Source of the DNA: Patagioenas fasciata
Lineage: Eukaryota > Chordata > Aves > Columbiformes > Columbidae
Direction of reading: 5' to 3'
NCBI RefSeq assembly: GCF_037038585.1
Contig: NC_092520.1
Location: 196,952,706 to 197,016,705 of the forward strand
Length of the DNA stretch: 64,000 nt
The notes beneath the pieces are model-generated. The model was not told the DNA's origin and searched no databases. It saw nothing but the letters and a program-made list of their open reading frames with translations. Below are positions 49,011 to 61,801 of this stretch, in pieces. Within the stretch, counting starts at the first letter, position 1; every line of letters begins with the position of its first letter. A program made the translations under genes and the position numbers.

Positions 49011-52000
49011 TCAGTCGCCTGTTTGTGAGCTGTCCAGCTCCAGCCTTCGCCTCCTCTTGCTGGGCTGGCCATCGCCCCCCTCTTCGAACAGGAGTTTTCT
49101 CTTCCGGGGGGAAGGATTTCCCCCCTCCCGCGAAGAGCCTGACAAGCTTTCCATCCAAAAGGATTGTTAGACAGGTAAAGCCATGATAAACAGGAATCAA
49201 TTCTACTCTAAAGTAAAGCCAGCTCAGGTTACCTGCTCTGCCCAGAGGAGCTGTTCTGGGCTGCGCTTTCTGCAGAGACTGAAGGCACCTGCAAAGGAAA
49301 CGCAGAAGATGACACCTACCCGTTTTCCAGCTCAGCTCTAAAGGGCAGATCCCTTGGGTGGCTTTGCTCAGCCCAGTTGGGCCACTTCTGTTGGGATCGC
49401 TGGGCAAAGAGTGATGGCCAACCTGCATCAGCCTCACTCTGCACTTCTGCAAAGCTGCAGGTTGGTGGATGAACTTGCTTGTCCTTACAGCGGCAATCCC
49501 ACCTTCTGAGGGGGGAGGCATTCTCTCATGCTGCTTGTGGCTCTCACATACCTCTGCAGTTTCTCCTTGTTCTCCTGGTGCCGGCGAGTCCTCCGCCTCT
49601 TCACCGGCAAGCCCAGCCCCCTCTTCCTTCTCCTCCCCCTCCTTCTCCTTCTCCACGAACAGGACCTCCTCCTCCTCCTCCTCCTCCTTCTCCTCCTCCT
49701 CCTTCTCCTCCTCCTCCTTCTCTTCCTCCTCATCCTCAAAGAGTTCCCCATGGTGGTTAACGAGGAACTCTACCAGCTGGGTCACCTGCACACGGTAAAC
49801 CATTGGTTCCCAACGCGCTGGCTGCAATGCCTCCAACAGCCCTTCCCACTCCTCATGCTGCCTTGTGCACAGAAAGCTGCAGCTGTGCAGCTGCTCTTCC
49901 CAGCAGCTCCCCTGCCAGCATTGGCTGAAGACAGGAGGCAGCCAGGAACCTCTGAAGAGCAAAGCTGGCGTGGGCCGGGAAGGCTGCAAGGGGCTGGGAA
50001 ACACAGCGTACCTTCCCTGTCACCTGTGCCAGGACATCCAGAGGGAGCGTGTCCTCCTCTGGTGGGCCAAGGAGGTTGGGCCCCACACAGATGGCCAGGT
50101 TGATGGCTGTCATCTTGGTGATGGTGGCATTGCTGCTGATGTTCTGCAGCAGCCGCAGCAAGGTCTTGAGGAGGAGGAGGTTGGCCTCGGGTAACTTGCG
50201 GGCCACCCTGTAGAAACAGGAGCCCAACGTACAGAGGTGAAGTAGGGGTTGTCAAGACAGGTGTCCCATGCTGATGTCAGCCAAGCCCACCCCAGGGAAG
50301 GCTCCTCGGCCAAGCTGGCTCTACAGCAGAGGGGCTGTCTTCCCTGAGAGATTACCACCTTCCTCCCTGCCTGCCCTTCTGGCCAGAGTCCCTTTGGACA
50401 AGGAGTCAGCCCCAATGCCTGCATCTTTTTCAGGCAAGCTGCGGCTTTGCAGGCAAGTGCCGGGCTCTGCCAGTCCCTGCAGAGCAGCCAGGCTGCTGAC
50501 CACACTTACTCTTTCAGCCTCACCAGCCTCTCCTCCCTGCTGCTCTTCTGCAGGGCGGCCATCCACTCCTCGTAGAGCTCCACCATGAGGAGCTTGGAGG
50601 GGATCTTGCGCAGGAAGTCCTGCAACGCCAAGGGCTGCGCGTCAGGCTGTGCGCACTGCTGCCGGGAGCACGGGCAGTATCCCCAGCACGCTGGGTGCCC
50701 AGCACCTCCTGGCTTTGGGCTCCTGCTTGAGCAGGTGCCCAGCAGCAGAGCCAGGAGCTGCCGGACTCCAGGTCAGCAGGGCTCACCTTGAGGATGACAG
50801 CCAGGACGTGCACCGGCTGGCTTGCCAGGTGGACCTGGGTCCCGCTGTCCAGGGCCTCCCTGATCTCACGGGAGGCACGCTCGCTGGCCGCCAGCCGGAA
50901 GATCCCCTCCGTGGATGGCCCCTGTTCATGCAGCAGAGTCAGCAGGTCCTGCAGGGGAGAGAGGAGGATGTTGCTGGGCTGGAGAGAGGTCCTGGGAGAG
51001 GCCAAGCTTCCTCAGGGGCAGGAGTGAGTGTGGATGGGTCTGCTGCCCTGACTGAGGCAGAACAGAGGGCTGGCTGGAGTTGGGTGATGTGGAGAGGAGC
51101 GCGCTTTGTCCCCAAGGCTCATCTGGGATGCTTGCCATGGGGACAGTGCCTCTCCAGAGGAGCCAGCAGGATGGGGACCCCTTCCCAGGCCACGCTTGCT
51201 TACCTGCATGGGCTGGGGCAGCATGCCATCCTGGCTGCAGAGATCAGCCAGGGGCCGGCCAAAGAGAAGCCCCGTGCGGGCAGAGCCCGATGGCCCCGGT
51301 GCCTCTGCAGCCACCAAGGTCCCTGGCCACGCAAAGTGCCAGGGCAGCCACCTCCTCCTCCTCCTGCTGCGGGTGCCACCATCTGCCAAGGAGAAGAGAG
51401 CAAAGAGAGGTGGAGCAGAAGCGCCAGGACAGCGCTCCTGGACCCTGGAGCACACGGGAGAAGTGTCCTTTGGCAACAAGGGATCCCGAGGGCTCAGGTC
51501 TCTCCTGCCCCAGAGTAATGGGAACAGACGTGCCCTGCGGGAAGGGCAGCAGCAGCCCCAGTGCAGCCTGAGTGCCTGTCTGCAAGAGGAGGGGGGAAGG
51601 GCCGTCCCGTCCCCGTCTTCTCCAAACTCACCAGCCAACTGGCCACTTCCAGCGTTGGGCACAGGTGGCTGCTCGGGCTCAGGCTCGTCCCTGCAGAGCA
51701 GACGGCATCAGGCATGAGAAAATCGGCTGCTGCACGGTGTGGCTGTTCTGGGGTGTCTCCCAGCTGTGCGTGGGGGGAGCCTACCTGGTGCCACAGCAGC
51801 AATTCACCTGACCCATCTCCACAAAGCCAAGAGAAGCGTCCTGAAAGGGCACGCCTGTGGGGTGTGAGGTGGTAGCCAGACAGGTGGACAGATTCTGGCA
51901 AACACCTCCCCAGTGCCGTCCCAGTGCTGCAGGGCAAGAGCTTGGCTCTTACCCCTGACACTTCGTGGCGGCACAGAACCGTTGCCGGGACAGCGCAGGG

Positions 52001-52017
52001 TCAACACAGCCCAACAT
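49011..52017 (-). CDS. ARHGAP20/TAGAP-like Rho GTPase-activating protein, copy 3
   Basis: Exons (minus): 52017-51953, 51840-51808, 51690-51632, 51382-51204, 50948-50787, 50619-50510, 50207-50012, 49785-49552, 49446-49320, 49278-49233, 49146-49011. Arginine finger and Lys/Arg/Asn positions are intact. A Gly-to-Arg change lies at the end of the sixth exon (LVGLKE becomes LVRLKE, base 50520), just before the second half of the GAP domain. Other exon changes are silent (50558, 50201). A C-to-A change at 49295 lies in the polypyrimidine region before the tenth exon and could slightly affect splicing. Reading frame is open throughout. Confidence 0.8.
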
Positions 52018-54430
52018 TCTGAGCGTGGTGGTGGGGGAGGGGTGCTGGGGGCTCTCCCCACTATGCCCATGTCTCTCTCGCACTGGGAGCCCAGCCCTGG
52101 GCACAGCACTTCAGGCCTGGCCTCAGCAGCGCTGAGGAGAGGGGAAGGGTCCCCTCCCTCCAGCTGCTGGCAAGGCTTTGCCCCGTGCAGCCCAGGGCAC
52201 CACTGGCTGCCGCCTTGGGCCAAGGCCACCTTGCTGGCTCCTGCTCAACTTGCTGTCCACCAGGAGCCCAGGACGTTTGTGCCACGCTCTTTGCCAGCAG
52301 CTTTGCCAAGTTGCTTTGGGTCACAAGTCTGTGTGCACATGTCTCAGGATGCTTCATGCCCGTAGAATTGCCAGAGATTTATCCTAATTTCCTAGGCAAG
52401 AACTCATCAATGAACTTTCTTTGTTTTCCAGCCCCTAATCCTCACTCACAGGCTCTCAACTACGTCACCCCTAACCGTAAGGGCTGCCAAGTCAAACCTC
52501 TCCCTTACATTCACTGCAACTCCCCCACCTCACCTGCCCTGCCTGTCCCTCCTCAACAGCCCATTCAGCCGTCCCAAGCACTCATGCTCTCTTACCATTC
52601 TGCACCAGGGACAGGAAAGCTTGTGTGCAGAAGTTCCAGCTTCACAAGAGAGCATGGTCGCCTGAAGTATGATATAAATATGGTATTGGCATGGAAGCGT
52701 GAGCAATTGCTCACAAAAAATACCTGTTTTTCTTCAGTCTGGTGACACACAACAGTTGACAGCACATGAGCTTTTCATAAGAATCTCTCCAAGCACTTCA
52801 TTTTCTCCCTGAATATTCCAAAGGCACCTCAGTCACATTTGGACCGGGACAGCCATAGCCCACTCCATGAGGCTCTGCAAACAAAACATCGCTCTTTCCT
52901 GTGGCACATGCCAGCTGACTCCTGGAGATCTAGGCTGGGAACTCCACTAGCCACCTTTGACATACGATAGAGTAGTAAAGGCTTGTTTTTGAGAAGTAGC
53001 CAGAGATACCGAGGCCACCCGCTCCAACACCAGACACCATAGTGGGTATTCAGCTCCTCCCAGTTTACAGAGCTCTATTGCAGCATTGCATGTGAGATAA
53101 TTGCTAAGACCCCGTTCCAGTTAGCGGAGGAAGGAGTTATTCCTACTGTCCTAAAGTAGACACCTTTAGGACACCTTTAGACTTAAGGAGTGTATCGACT
53201 AAGGCCTCAGTTGGATTTCCTACACGCAGGCAACTTAATGCCATTTCACATGCCATAACAAAACCAGCACCTAGAGATCAGCAGATGTGACACAGGACCT
53301 ACGGATAGTCTGGCCCTTCTGAGGGAACAGTTGGAGGTCAGAGAACATCCCATGTAGAATCTCAGATCATTCCCAAACCATGCCCAGGGCGAGGCTCTAT
53401 CATCAAGCCCCTGCTGTTCGCTCACTCTAACGGCTTTGTGGAAACCAAGTCCCCACACAAACACCCAAGTCACAGTGAACCGAATCCCACCCTGGTTATA
53501 GTTCCCTCTTCTGCCAAGGAGGTTTGTGTCCTGTATCTCCACAGCTGAGACCTAGTGGGAGCATTCTCCGCACATTTTTGGTAGCTTGTGCCGTTAAGAG
53601 CTAATATTGGGGCTAAGGAACGCGCTTTGTTGTTTAATTTTTTACTGTGTCTTGTTCTAACCATCTCCATTTGGCAAACTTCAAGAAACACTTATTTAAA
53701 CAGTTAAATATGGAGATCACCTCAGTGCTTGCTACCGGTTTTCTCCAGCCTGCAGGAAATGCCTTCAAATGGCCGTTCTATTACTTGTGTCCTTAGCGGA
53801 AATTCTTGCAGGTCAACACGTGCCTTTTGCAGCGTGTGCAACTGCGTAGAAGTCGAAGTGCAGTGACAGGAGCCTTTTTAATGAGGTTTCTGCTCTTGGT
53901 ATCTAATCCACATGGGGTCTTGGGCTCAGGCAGTTGCTGTTGGCTGACCGCTTGGGAAAAGCTGTGTTTGCAGCGTGTCAGCCAATGCGGTCGGCATAGC
54001 CCTTGCCAATGACAGTGAGCGCAAATACAGTAGCACCACTTCCTCCGACTTGCTGGATCATGAGCCACTTGATCCACAACTCAAAAGTGAGCTGTGGCTC
54101 CAAAGTATTTGTCATGTCAAACGAGCAAGACCTATTCACAGAGGGTCAGAATTTAAAATGCCTTCTTTTGAAAGGATGCACACAGGATACACAGGTTTAT
54201 CTTCTTGATGTTGGTCACCTACTAAAGGGCCTGGGTTGAATTTGTGGAGCATATTAGGGGAAGAACATAACACTGTTTTATGGCAAAGGCATTTTTTGGC
54301 TGCCAGGGTGTATGCTGCACGTGAGTCAGCTCACCTTGCTGTTTCCTGGTCAACTTGGTGTGCAGCAGGACCCCCAGGACATAGTCTGCCACGTTGCTTT
54401 CCAGAAGCTTGGTCAAGCTGCTTTGGGTCA

Positions 54431-55500
54431 TGTCCTGGTTTTGTTAAAAACAAGACCAGTTGCGTTTTAGTGATTTTTCTTTCAGCTAAGTTCTTCTTGG
54501 TGGCTGTACTTTTCTGAGCTTTTGCCTACATATTTTTCCTCGCATGCTGTACTCAGTGCTGATCAGAAGACCAACGGAATGCTGAAGAAGCTCATGTTTA
54601 GATTTATTGCTATGGTAGCCAAGAAAGACTGATAAGTTTTCCCACGTTCCGTTGTGAGAGGGGCGTGTTTGAGGAGGGGTGGATGGAACTGGTGACTTAA
54701 ATTAACCAATTAAGTATTCCGCCCCATAATCGTCATACCCCCTTTTCAAGGGTTAAAATTGCAGGGTGACAGTCAAACCCTGGCAGATGTATTGTTAACC
54801 TCCTCTCCCCTCCACTTCCCCCTTTTACCCCTCCCTCTCCCCCCTTCCCACTCAGGACAGGTGATCAGGAGGGAAAGAAGGAGAGAGAGAAGAGAGCTGG
54901 AAAAATTAAAGATATTTTACTAATGCTACTAATAAGAATAGAGAAAATAATACAAAATATACAAAACCAATCTTGAAAGTCTCAGCAACTGCAGAGCCAG
55001 CACCCAAAGTCCTGATTAGACTCTGTAGCCAACCGGAGCTGGATTCAGTCTCTCACTAGGTCTCAGTTCGCAGGGATGACTAGCAAGGTCCTCTCCTAAT
55101 GTCGGCCATAAGCAGAAGGGAAGGAAAAAAGGGAAAAGGGACGAGATCCTTGTGATCTCCCACTTTTATATGAAGTATTCACATGAATGGAATGTTATAC
55201 CCCATTGGTCAGTTCCTTGGTCACCGGTTTCTCGTTGCCCCTCTCGCGAGATGTCCATCCGTGCTTATCAATAAGTTTGCATTCCATTACTAGGTTTACC
55301 AAAACATGTATCTGGTTCTCCAGGAAAATGCAGCTAATATGAAGGCTTTAGCTGACAGGTAAAATTCACTAAAAGAGAAACTTGTTTTTCAACAAAACCA
55401 GGACACCCCTATATAAGAGGGTGATCACGAGGGTCAAGCTCTCCTCAACCGTGGCCGGCATCTCGAGGGGAACCTGCCTGTCTGCCTGTGATGTTGTTGC
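54431..55500 (+). mobile_element. Nested LTR pair, copy 4
   Basis: Same composite; the inner minus LTR is 54744-55405, sharing the copy 3 variants. Confidence 0.5.
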
Positions 55501-56824
55501 AACCGTATGCAACAAAGTGTCTTGCAATTCAGTAACAAAGAGACACGGCCTCTTGCAAGGCCATCTCATGGAAACTTATATTAAGACCAGCTAATGACTG
55601 TCTCCCTGTTTACAGAGGCTTCACTGAGCCTTTCTTGCTGCCTGTACTTCATCTTTGCTGTAGTTATAAACAGTCACAGCTTTCCCGTCATAACTACATA
55701 TTCATAGACACAGTTTTAGAAATTCGCAAAAAAAACAACAAGACCACCACTATAGTTAACTGGAATACCGCAACGTTTAGTTATTAATAATAATGTATAG
55801 AACACTCCATGATAAATTTTTCTTTTATAAAGATGTTAATTAAATTTCAAAAGAAAGCGGCACAGGAAGCATCTTCTTGGCACTCTCAGGTTTATTTTAC
55901 CATTATTAATTTCAGGTGGAAAGGAGGGAATCTGTTGAAGAAAATCTCCAAGTTCAAAATTAAGGCTGTAACACATCAAGTGACAGAATCAAGGTGGTTC
56001 ATTCTAAAACCTCTCTGATACTTGCTAAATCTTTAGTTTACAACAATTGTATTAGGAGCAGTCTGAAACCTGATCTGCCGACAGTCTGTCCTGTGTTTTC
56101 CAAAGCCTCTCTTAAATCAGTGCTGGCTTTACAATCATGTGATTATGTTTCCAACCAGGAAATGATACATTTTCATTACTAAGGTGGCATTTTTTTTCTT
56201 GGAGTTTCCATGTTTATTCTTAGGATGAAAGCTGCAATCTTTAAACTGCGTTACACCCAGAATTTATGGCTCCTAAACCGAAAATCAAAATCGAGAGAGA
56301 GGGACAGACTAAACGAGAATGGAAAGAAGTCAGAAAGAGGTTAGTAAAGCTATGGAAGCTTTCTGGAATGTATCAAACAAAAAGGGAAGTAGAAATGAGG
56401 AATAACTGGAAATCGGTAACTTGCAACTGGCTAAAGTAACACATTCCTTTGTTTTAACCAGGCTTTGTTTGAGTGAGAATAGCATCGGATTTGACTGTGC
56501 AGTGAAAGAACAACCACAACAGGTAAGTAGTGCCCAGATGCAGCAGCAGCAAGTGTTCTTCTTTTGGCACCTCGCGGGGCCACGGTCCCCTCACAGCTGC
56601 AGCCAGGGCTCACATCCACGCCGGACACCCTGCTCAGCAGGAGTGAGGCTCGCACAGCTGGATCCTGCCTCAGTCGCTCAGTCACCAGGTTTTCTTGCTT
56701 GGCATTGGATTCTTGCAGCTCCTTCAGACAGGTCCTCATCTTGTGCAGCCGCAGACGTTGTTGACAGCAGGGGTGTTCTGGATGCACTTGCTGAGAGCTT
56801 GTGCCGTTCAGCCAAATATACCTA

Positions 56825-57207
56825 TCTACCTAACTCACTAACTCTCTTGCCCTATCGACTCAAAAATCTATGGGAAAATTCTTGAAACTTGCAAACCCGT
56901 ATGTGAAAACCAAAATGCACTCGGTACACAGCTACCTACACTAGCAACTAACAAACAAACAAAATAACGAACCTGCTAACTAACTCACTTACAAACAAAC
57001 AAACTCTCTTGCCCTACTGGCTCCAAAACCCACTGTGAATTTCTGAAAGTCGCAAACCAGTATGTGAAAAAAAAGTGCACTCAGTACACAGCTACCTACA
57101 CTAGAAACTAACTAACTAACAAACTAACTAACACACTAACAAACACTCTAACTAACAAACTAACTAACAAACTAACTAACTTGCTAACTAACTAACAAAC
57201 AAACTCT
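56825..57207. repeat. TAAC-rich minisatellite, copy 4
   Basis: Same two-module minisatellite as at 29765-30147. Confidence 0.85.
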
Positions 57208-57622
57208 AGATGGTCCAGCTGAGCCAACATGAGGGTGACAACATGAGGGGGATTTCTTCAGTCAGTTCTTCAACCTGCCTTGAGAAAGAGGGGCGGGGAA
57301 AGACAGGCATTAAGCACAAGGCTGAGAGGAGAACAAGCAACTCGTGCTTTAACAGGATAGGCAATCCCCATCCACAGTTCTTTTCTGCAGGATTCCTTAG
57401 GGCTGGATATTATACTTTGGTGTTTTGCTATTAATGATTTAGACTGTGGAAGTCTGGGGAGGTCTCAGTGGACATGGGGGCTTTTGACTCAACTGCCGTG
57501 CAAATCTAGGCTTCAAGGGCCAGGCCTGGGTACAGCTGCAGTAAGAACGGAGAGTAAAACTGAACCAGAGTAAAGCAAGGAGGAACAAAGACAAAGACAA
57601 AGGCAAGAGGAAGAACTGTTTT

Positions 57623-57826
57623 ACAGTGAGCGTGGTGAAATATTGGCACAGGTTGCCCAGAGAGGTGGTAGATGCCCCATCCCTGGAAACATTCAAGGCC
57701 AGGCTGGACGGGGGTCGGCGTAACCCGATCTCATTGAAGATGTCCCTGCTGATTGCAGGGGGGGTGGATTAGAAGGCCTTGGAAGGTCCCTTCCAACCCA
57801 AACTCTTCTTTGATTCTAGGGTTCTA
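57623..57826 (+). mobile_element. CR1 LINE 3' end, copy 4
   Basis: Duplicated with the unit; identical in structure to 30563-30766. Confidence 0.9.
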
Positions 57827-58030
57827 AGTGAAAAATGAAAACTGCCAACGCTGGAGTGCTCTTCACCTCCAGGTATCCACCTTCTCCCAAGGGAAGGTGA
57901 ACGCTTCCTCTCTGAGGCCGTCTCTGGGCACCACAGAAATATTTCCTAGACTCAGAGCAATTGGAAAGAGGGAGAGCAGGCTCTTTCACACACCAGGGCT
58001 CCTTGTTCTTCTCACCCCACCTGGCTTGTC

Positions 58031-61000
58031 TCAGTCGCCTGTTTGTGAGCTGTCCAGCTCCAGCCTTCGCCTCCTCTTGCTGGGCTGGCCATCGCCCCCC
58101 TCTTCGAACAGGAGTTTTCTCTTCCGGGGGGAAGGATTTCCCCCCTCCCGCGAAGAGCCTGACAAGCTTTCCATCCAAAAGGATTGTTAGACAGGTAAAG
58201 CCATGATAAACAGGAATCAATTCTACTCTAAAGTAAAGCCAGCTCAGGTTACCTGCTCTGCCCAGAGGAGCTGTTCTGGGCTGCGCTTTCTGCAGAGACT
58301 GAAGGCACCTGCAACGGAAACGCAGAAGATGACACCTACCCGTTTTCCAGCTCAGCTCTAAAGGGCAGATCCCTTGGGTGGCTTTGCTCAGCCCAGTTGG
58401 GCCACTTCTGTTGGGATCGCTGGGCAAAGAGTGATGGCCAACCTGCATCAGCCTCACTCTGCACTTCTGCAAAGCTGCAGGTTGGTGGATGAACCTGCTT
58501 GTCCTTACAGCGGCAATCCCACCTTCTGAGGGGGGAGGCATTCTCTCATGCTGCTTGTGGCTCTCACATACCTCTGCAGTTTCTCCTTGTTCTCCTGGTG
58601 CCGGCGAGTCCTCCGCCTCTTCACCGGCAAGCCCAGCCCCCTCTTCCTTCTCCTCCCCCTCCTTCTCCTTCTCCACGAACAGGACCTCCTCCTCCTCCTC
58701 CTCCTCCTTCTCCTCCTCCTCCTTCTCCTCCTCCTCCTTCTCTTCCTCCTCATCCTCAAAGAGTTCCCCATGGTGGTTAACGAGGAACTCTACCAGCTGG
58801 GTCACCTGCACACGGTAAACCATTGGTTCCCAACGCGCTGGCTGCAATGCCTCCAACAGCCCTTCCCACTCCTCATGCTGCCTTGTGCACAGAAAGCTGC
58901 AGCTGTGCAGCTGCTCTTCCCAGCAGCTCCCCTGCCAGCATTGGCTGAAGACAGGAGGCAGCCAGGAACCTCTGAAGAGCAAAGCTGGCGTGGGCCGGGA
59001 AGGCTGCAAGGGGCTGGGAAACACAGCGTACCTTCCCTGTCACCTGTGCCAGGACATCCAGAGGGAGCGTGTCCTCCTCTGGTGGGCCAAGGAGGTTGGG
59101 CCCCACACAGATGGCCAGGTTGATGGCTGTCATCTTGGTGATGGTGGCATTGCTGCTGATGTTCTGCAGCAGCCGCAGCAAGGTCTTGAGGAGGAGGAGG
59201 TTGGCCTCGGGTAACTTGCGGGCCACCCTGTAGAAACAGGAGCCCAACGTACAGAGGTGAAGTAGGGGTTGTCAAGACAGGTGTCCCATGCTGATGTCAG
59301 CCAAGCCCACCCCAGGGAAGGCTCCTCGGCCAAGCTGGCTCTACAGCAGAGGGGCTGTCTTCCCTGAGAGATTACCACCTTCCTCCCTGCCTGCCCTTCT
59401 GGCCAGAGTCCCTTTGGACAAGGAGTCAGCCCCAATGCCTGCATCTTTTTCAGGCAAGCTGCGGCTTTGCAGGCAAGTGCCGGGCTCTGCCAGTCCCTGC
59501 AGAGCAGCCAGGCTGCTGACCACACTTACTCTTTCAGCCTCACCAGCCTCTCCTCCCTGCTGCTCTTCTGCAGGGCGGCCATCCACTCCTGGTAGAGCTC
59601 CGCCACGAGGAGCTTGGAGGGGATCTTGCGCAGGAAGTCCTGCAACGCCAAGGGCTGCGCGTCAGGCTGTGCGCACTGCTGCCGGGAGCACGGGCAGTAT
59701 CCCCAGCACGCTGGGTGCCCAGCACCTCCTGGCTTTGGGCTCCTGCTTGAGCAGGTGCCCAGCAGCAGAGCCAGGAGCTGCCGGACTCCAGGTCAGCAGG
59801 GCTCACCTTGAGGATGACAGCCAGGACGTGCACCGGCTGGCTTGCCAGGTGGACCTGGGTCCCGCTGTCCAGGGCCTCCCTGATCTCACGGGAGGCACGC
59901 TCGCTGGCCGCCAGCCGGAAGATCCCCTCCGTGGATGGCCCCTGTTCATGCAGCAGAGTCAGCAGGTCCTGCAGGGGAGAGAGGAGGATGTTGCTGGGCT
60001 GGAGAGAGGTCCTGGGAGAGGCCAAGCTTCCTCAGGGGCAGGAGTGAGTGTGGATGGGTCTGCTGCCCTGACTGAGGCAGAACAGAGGGCTGGCTGGAGT
60101 TGGGTGATGTGGAGAGGAGCGCGCTTTGTCCCCAAGGCTCATCTGGGATGCTTGCCATGGGGACAGTGCCTCTCCAGAGGAGCCAGCAGGATGGGGACCC
60201 CTTCCCAGGCCACGCTTGCTTACCTGCATGGGCTGGGGCAGCATGCCATCCTGGCTGCAGAGATCAGCCAGGGGCCGGCCAAAGAGAAGCCCCGTGCGGG
60301 CAGAGCCCGATGGCCCCGGTGCCTCTGCAGCCACCAAGGTCCCTGGCCACGCAAAGTGCCAGGGCAGCCACCTCCTCCTCCTCCTGCTGCGGGTGCCACC
60401 ATCTGCCAAGGAGAAGAGAGCAAAGAGAGGTGGAGCAGAAGCGCCAGGACAGCGCTCCTGGACCCTGGAGCACACGGGAGAAGTGTCCTTTGGCAACAAG
60501 GGATCCCGAGGGCTCAGGTCTCTCCTGCCCCAGAGTAATGGGAACAGACGTGCCCTGCGGGAAGGGCAGCAGCAGCCCCAGTGCAGCCTGAGTGCCTGTC
60601 TGCAAGAGGAGGGGGGAAGGGCCGTCCCGTCCCCGTCTTCTCCAAACTCACCAGCCAACTGGCCACTTCCAGCGTTGGGCACAGGTGGCTGCTCGGGCTC
60701 AGGCTCGTCCCTGCAGAGCAGACGGCATCAGGCATGAGAAAATCCGCTGCTGCACGGTGTGGCTGTTCTGGGGTGTCTCCCAGCTGTGCGTGGGGGGAGC
60801 CTACCTGGTGCCACAGCAGCAATTCACCTGACCCATCTCCACAAAGCCAAGAGAAGCGTCCTGAAAGGGCACGCCTGTGGGGCGTGAGGTGGTAGCCAGA
60901 CAGGTGGACAGATTCTGGCAAACACCTCCCCAGTGCCGTCCCAGTGCTGCAGGGCAAGAGCTTGGCTCTTACCCCTGACACTTCGTGGCGGCACAGAACC

Positions 61001-61037
61001 GTTGCCGGGACAGCGCAGAGTCAACACAGCCCAACAT
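58031..61037 (-). CDS. ARHGAP20/TAGAP-like Rho GTPase-activating protein, copy 4 (variant)
   Basis: Exons (minus): 61037-60973, 60860-60828, 60710-60652, 60402-60224, 59968-59807, 59639-59530, 59227-59032, 58805-58572, 58466-58340, 58298-58253, 58166-58031. It shares the LVRLKE change with copy 3 and adds three amino-acid changes inside one exon: copies 1-3 read LLMVELYEEW, copy 4 reads LLVAELYQEW (bases 59591, 59602, 59606). These lie in the GAP domain right after the conserved ILKDFLR helix; the catalytic Arg, Lys and Asn are kept. The frame is open and all splice borders hold, so the product should be a full-length variant. Confidence 0.8.
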
Positions 61038-61801
61038 TCTGAGCGTGGTGGTGGGGGAGGGGTGCTGGGGGCTCTCCCCACTATGCCCATGTCTCTCTCG
61101 CACTGGGAGCCCAGCCCTGGGCACAGCACTTCAGGCCTGGCCTCAGCAGCGCTGAGCAGAGGGGAAGGGTCACCTCCCTCCAGCTGCTGGCAAGGCTTTG
61201 CCCCGTGCAGCCCAGGGCACCACTGGCTGCCGCCTTGGGCCAAGGCCACCTTGCTGGCTCCTGCTCAACTTGCTGTCCACCAGGAGCCCAGGACGTTTGT
61301 GCCACGCTCTTTGCCAGCAGCTTTGCCAAGTTGCTTTGGGTCACAAGTCTGTGTGCACATGTCTCAGGATGCTTCATGCCCGTAGAATTGCCAGAGATTT
61401 ATCCTAATTTCCTAGGCAAGAACTCATCAATGAACTTTCTTTGTTTTCCAGCCCCTAATCCTCACTCACAGGCTCTCAACTACGTCACCCCTAACCGTAA
61501 GGGCTGCCAAGTCAAACCTCTCCCTTACATTCACTGCAACTCCCCCACCTCACCTGCCCTGCCTGTCCCTCCTCAACAGCCCATTCAGCCGTCCCAAGCA
61601 CTCATGCTCTCTTACCATTCTGCACCAGGGACAGGAAAGCTTGTGTGCAGAAGTTCCAGCTTCACAAGAGAGCATGGTCGCCTGAAGTATGATATAAATA
61701 TGGTATTGGCATGGAAGCGTGAGCAATTGCTCACAAAAAATACCTGTTTTTCTTCAGTCTGGTGACACACAACAGTTGACAGCACATGAGCTTTTCATAA
61801 G

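Larger units (their letters stand above)
43762..52781. repeat. Tandem unit, copy 3 (9,020 bp)
   Basis: Third unit, same layout. It carries the most private single-base changes of the inner copies, for example at 44870, 45154, 48287, 48853, 49009, 49295, 51999 and 52137. It shares others with copies 4 and 5, such as T at 45189 and A at 45684. No length change relative to the other units. Confidence 0.97.
52782..61801. repeat. Tandem unit, copy 4 (9,020 bp)
   Basis: Fourth unit, same layout. Distinctive are a cluster of three substitutions at 59591, 59602 and 59606 inside a RhoGAP exon, G at 57916 replaced by A, and C at 58495. Otherwise it mixes variants of copies 2 and 3. Confidence 0.97.

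Noticed and set aside
59288-60538. 416-codon plus-strand open frame in copy 4
   Set aside because: It is antisense to the RhoGAP exons and long only because T-to-C at 59606 removes a stop present in copies 1-3. Composition follows the GC-rich exons on the other strand.
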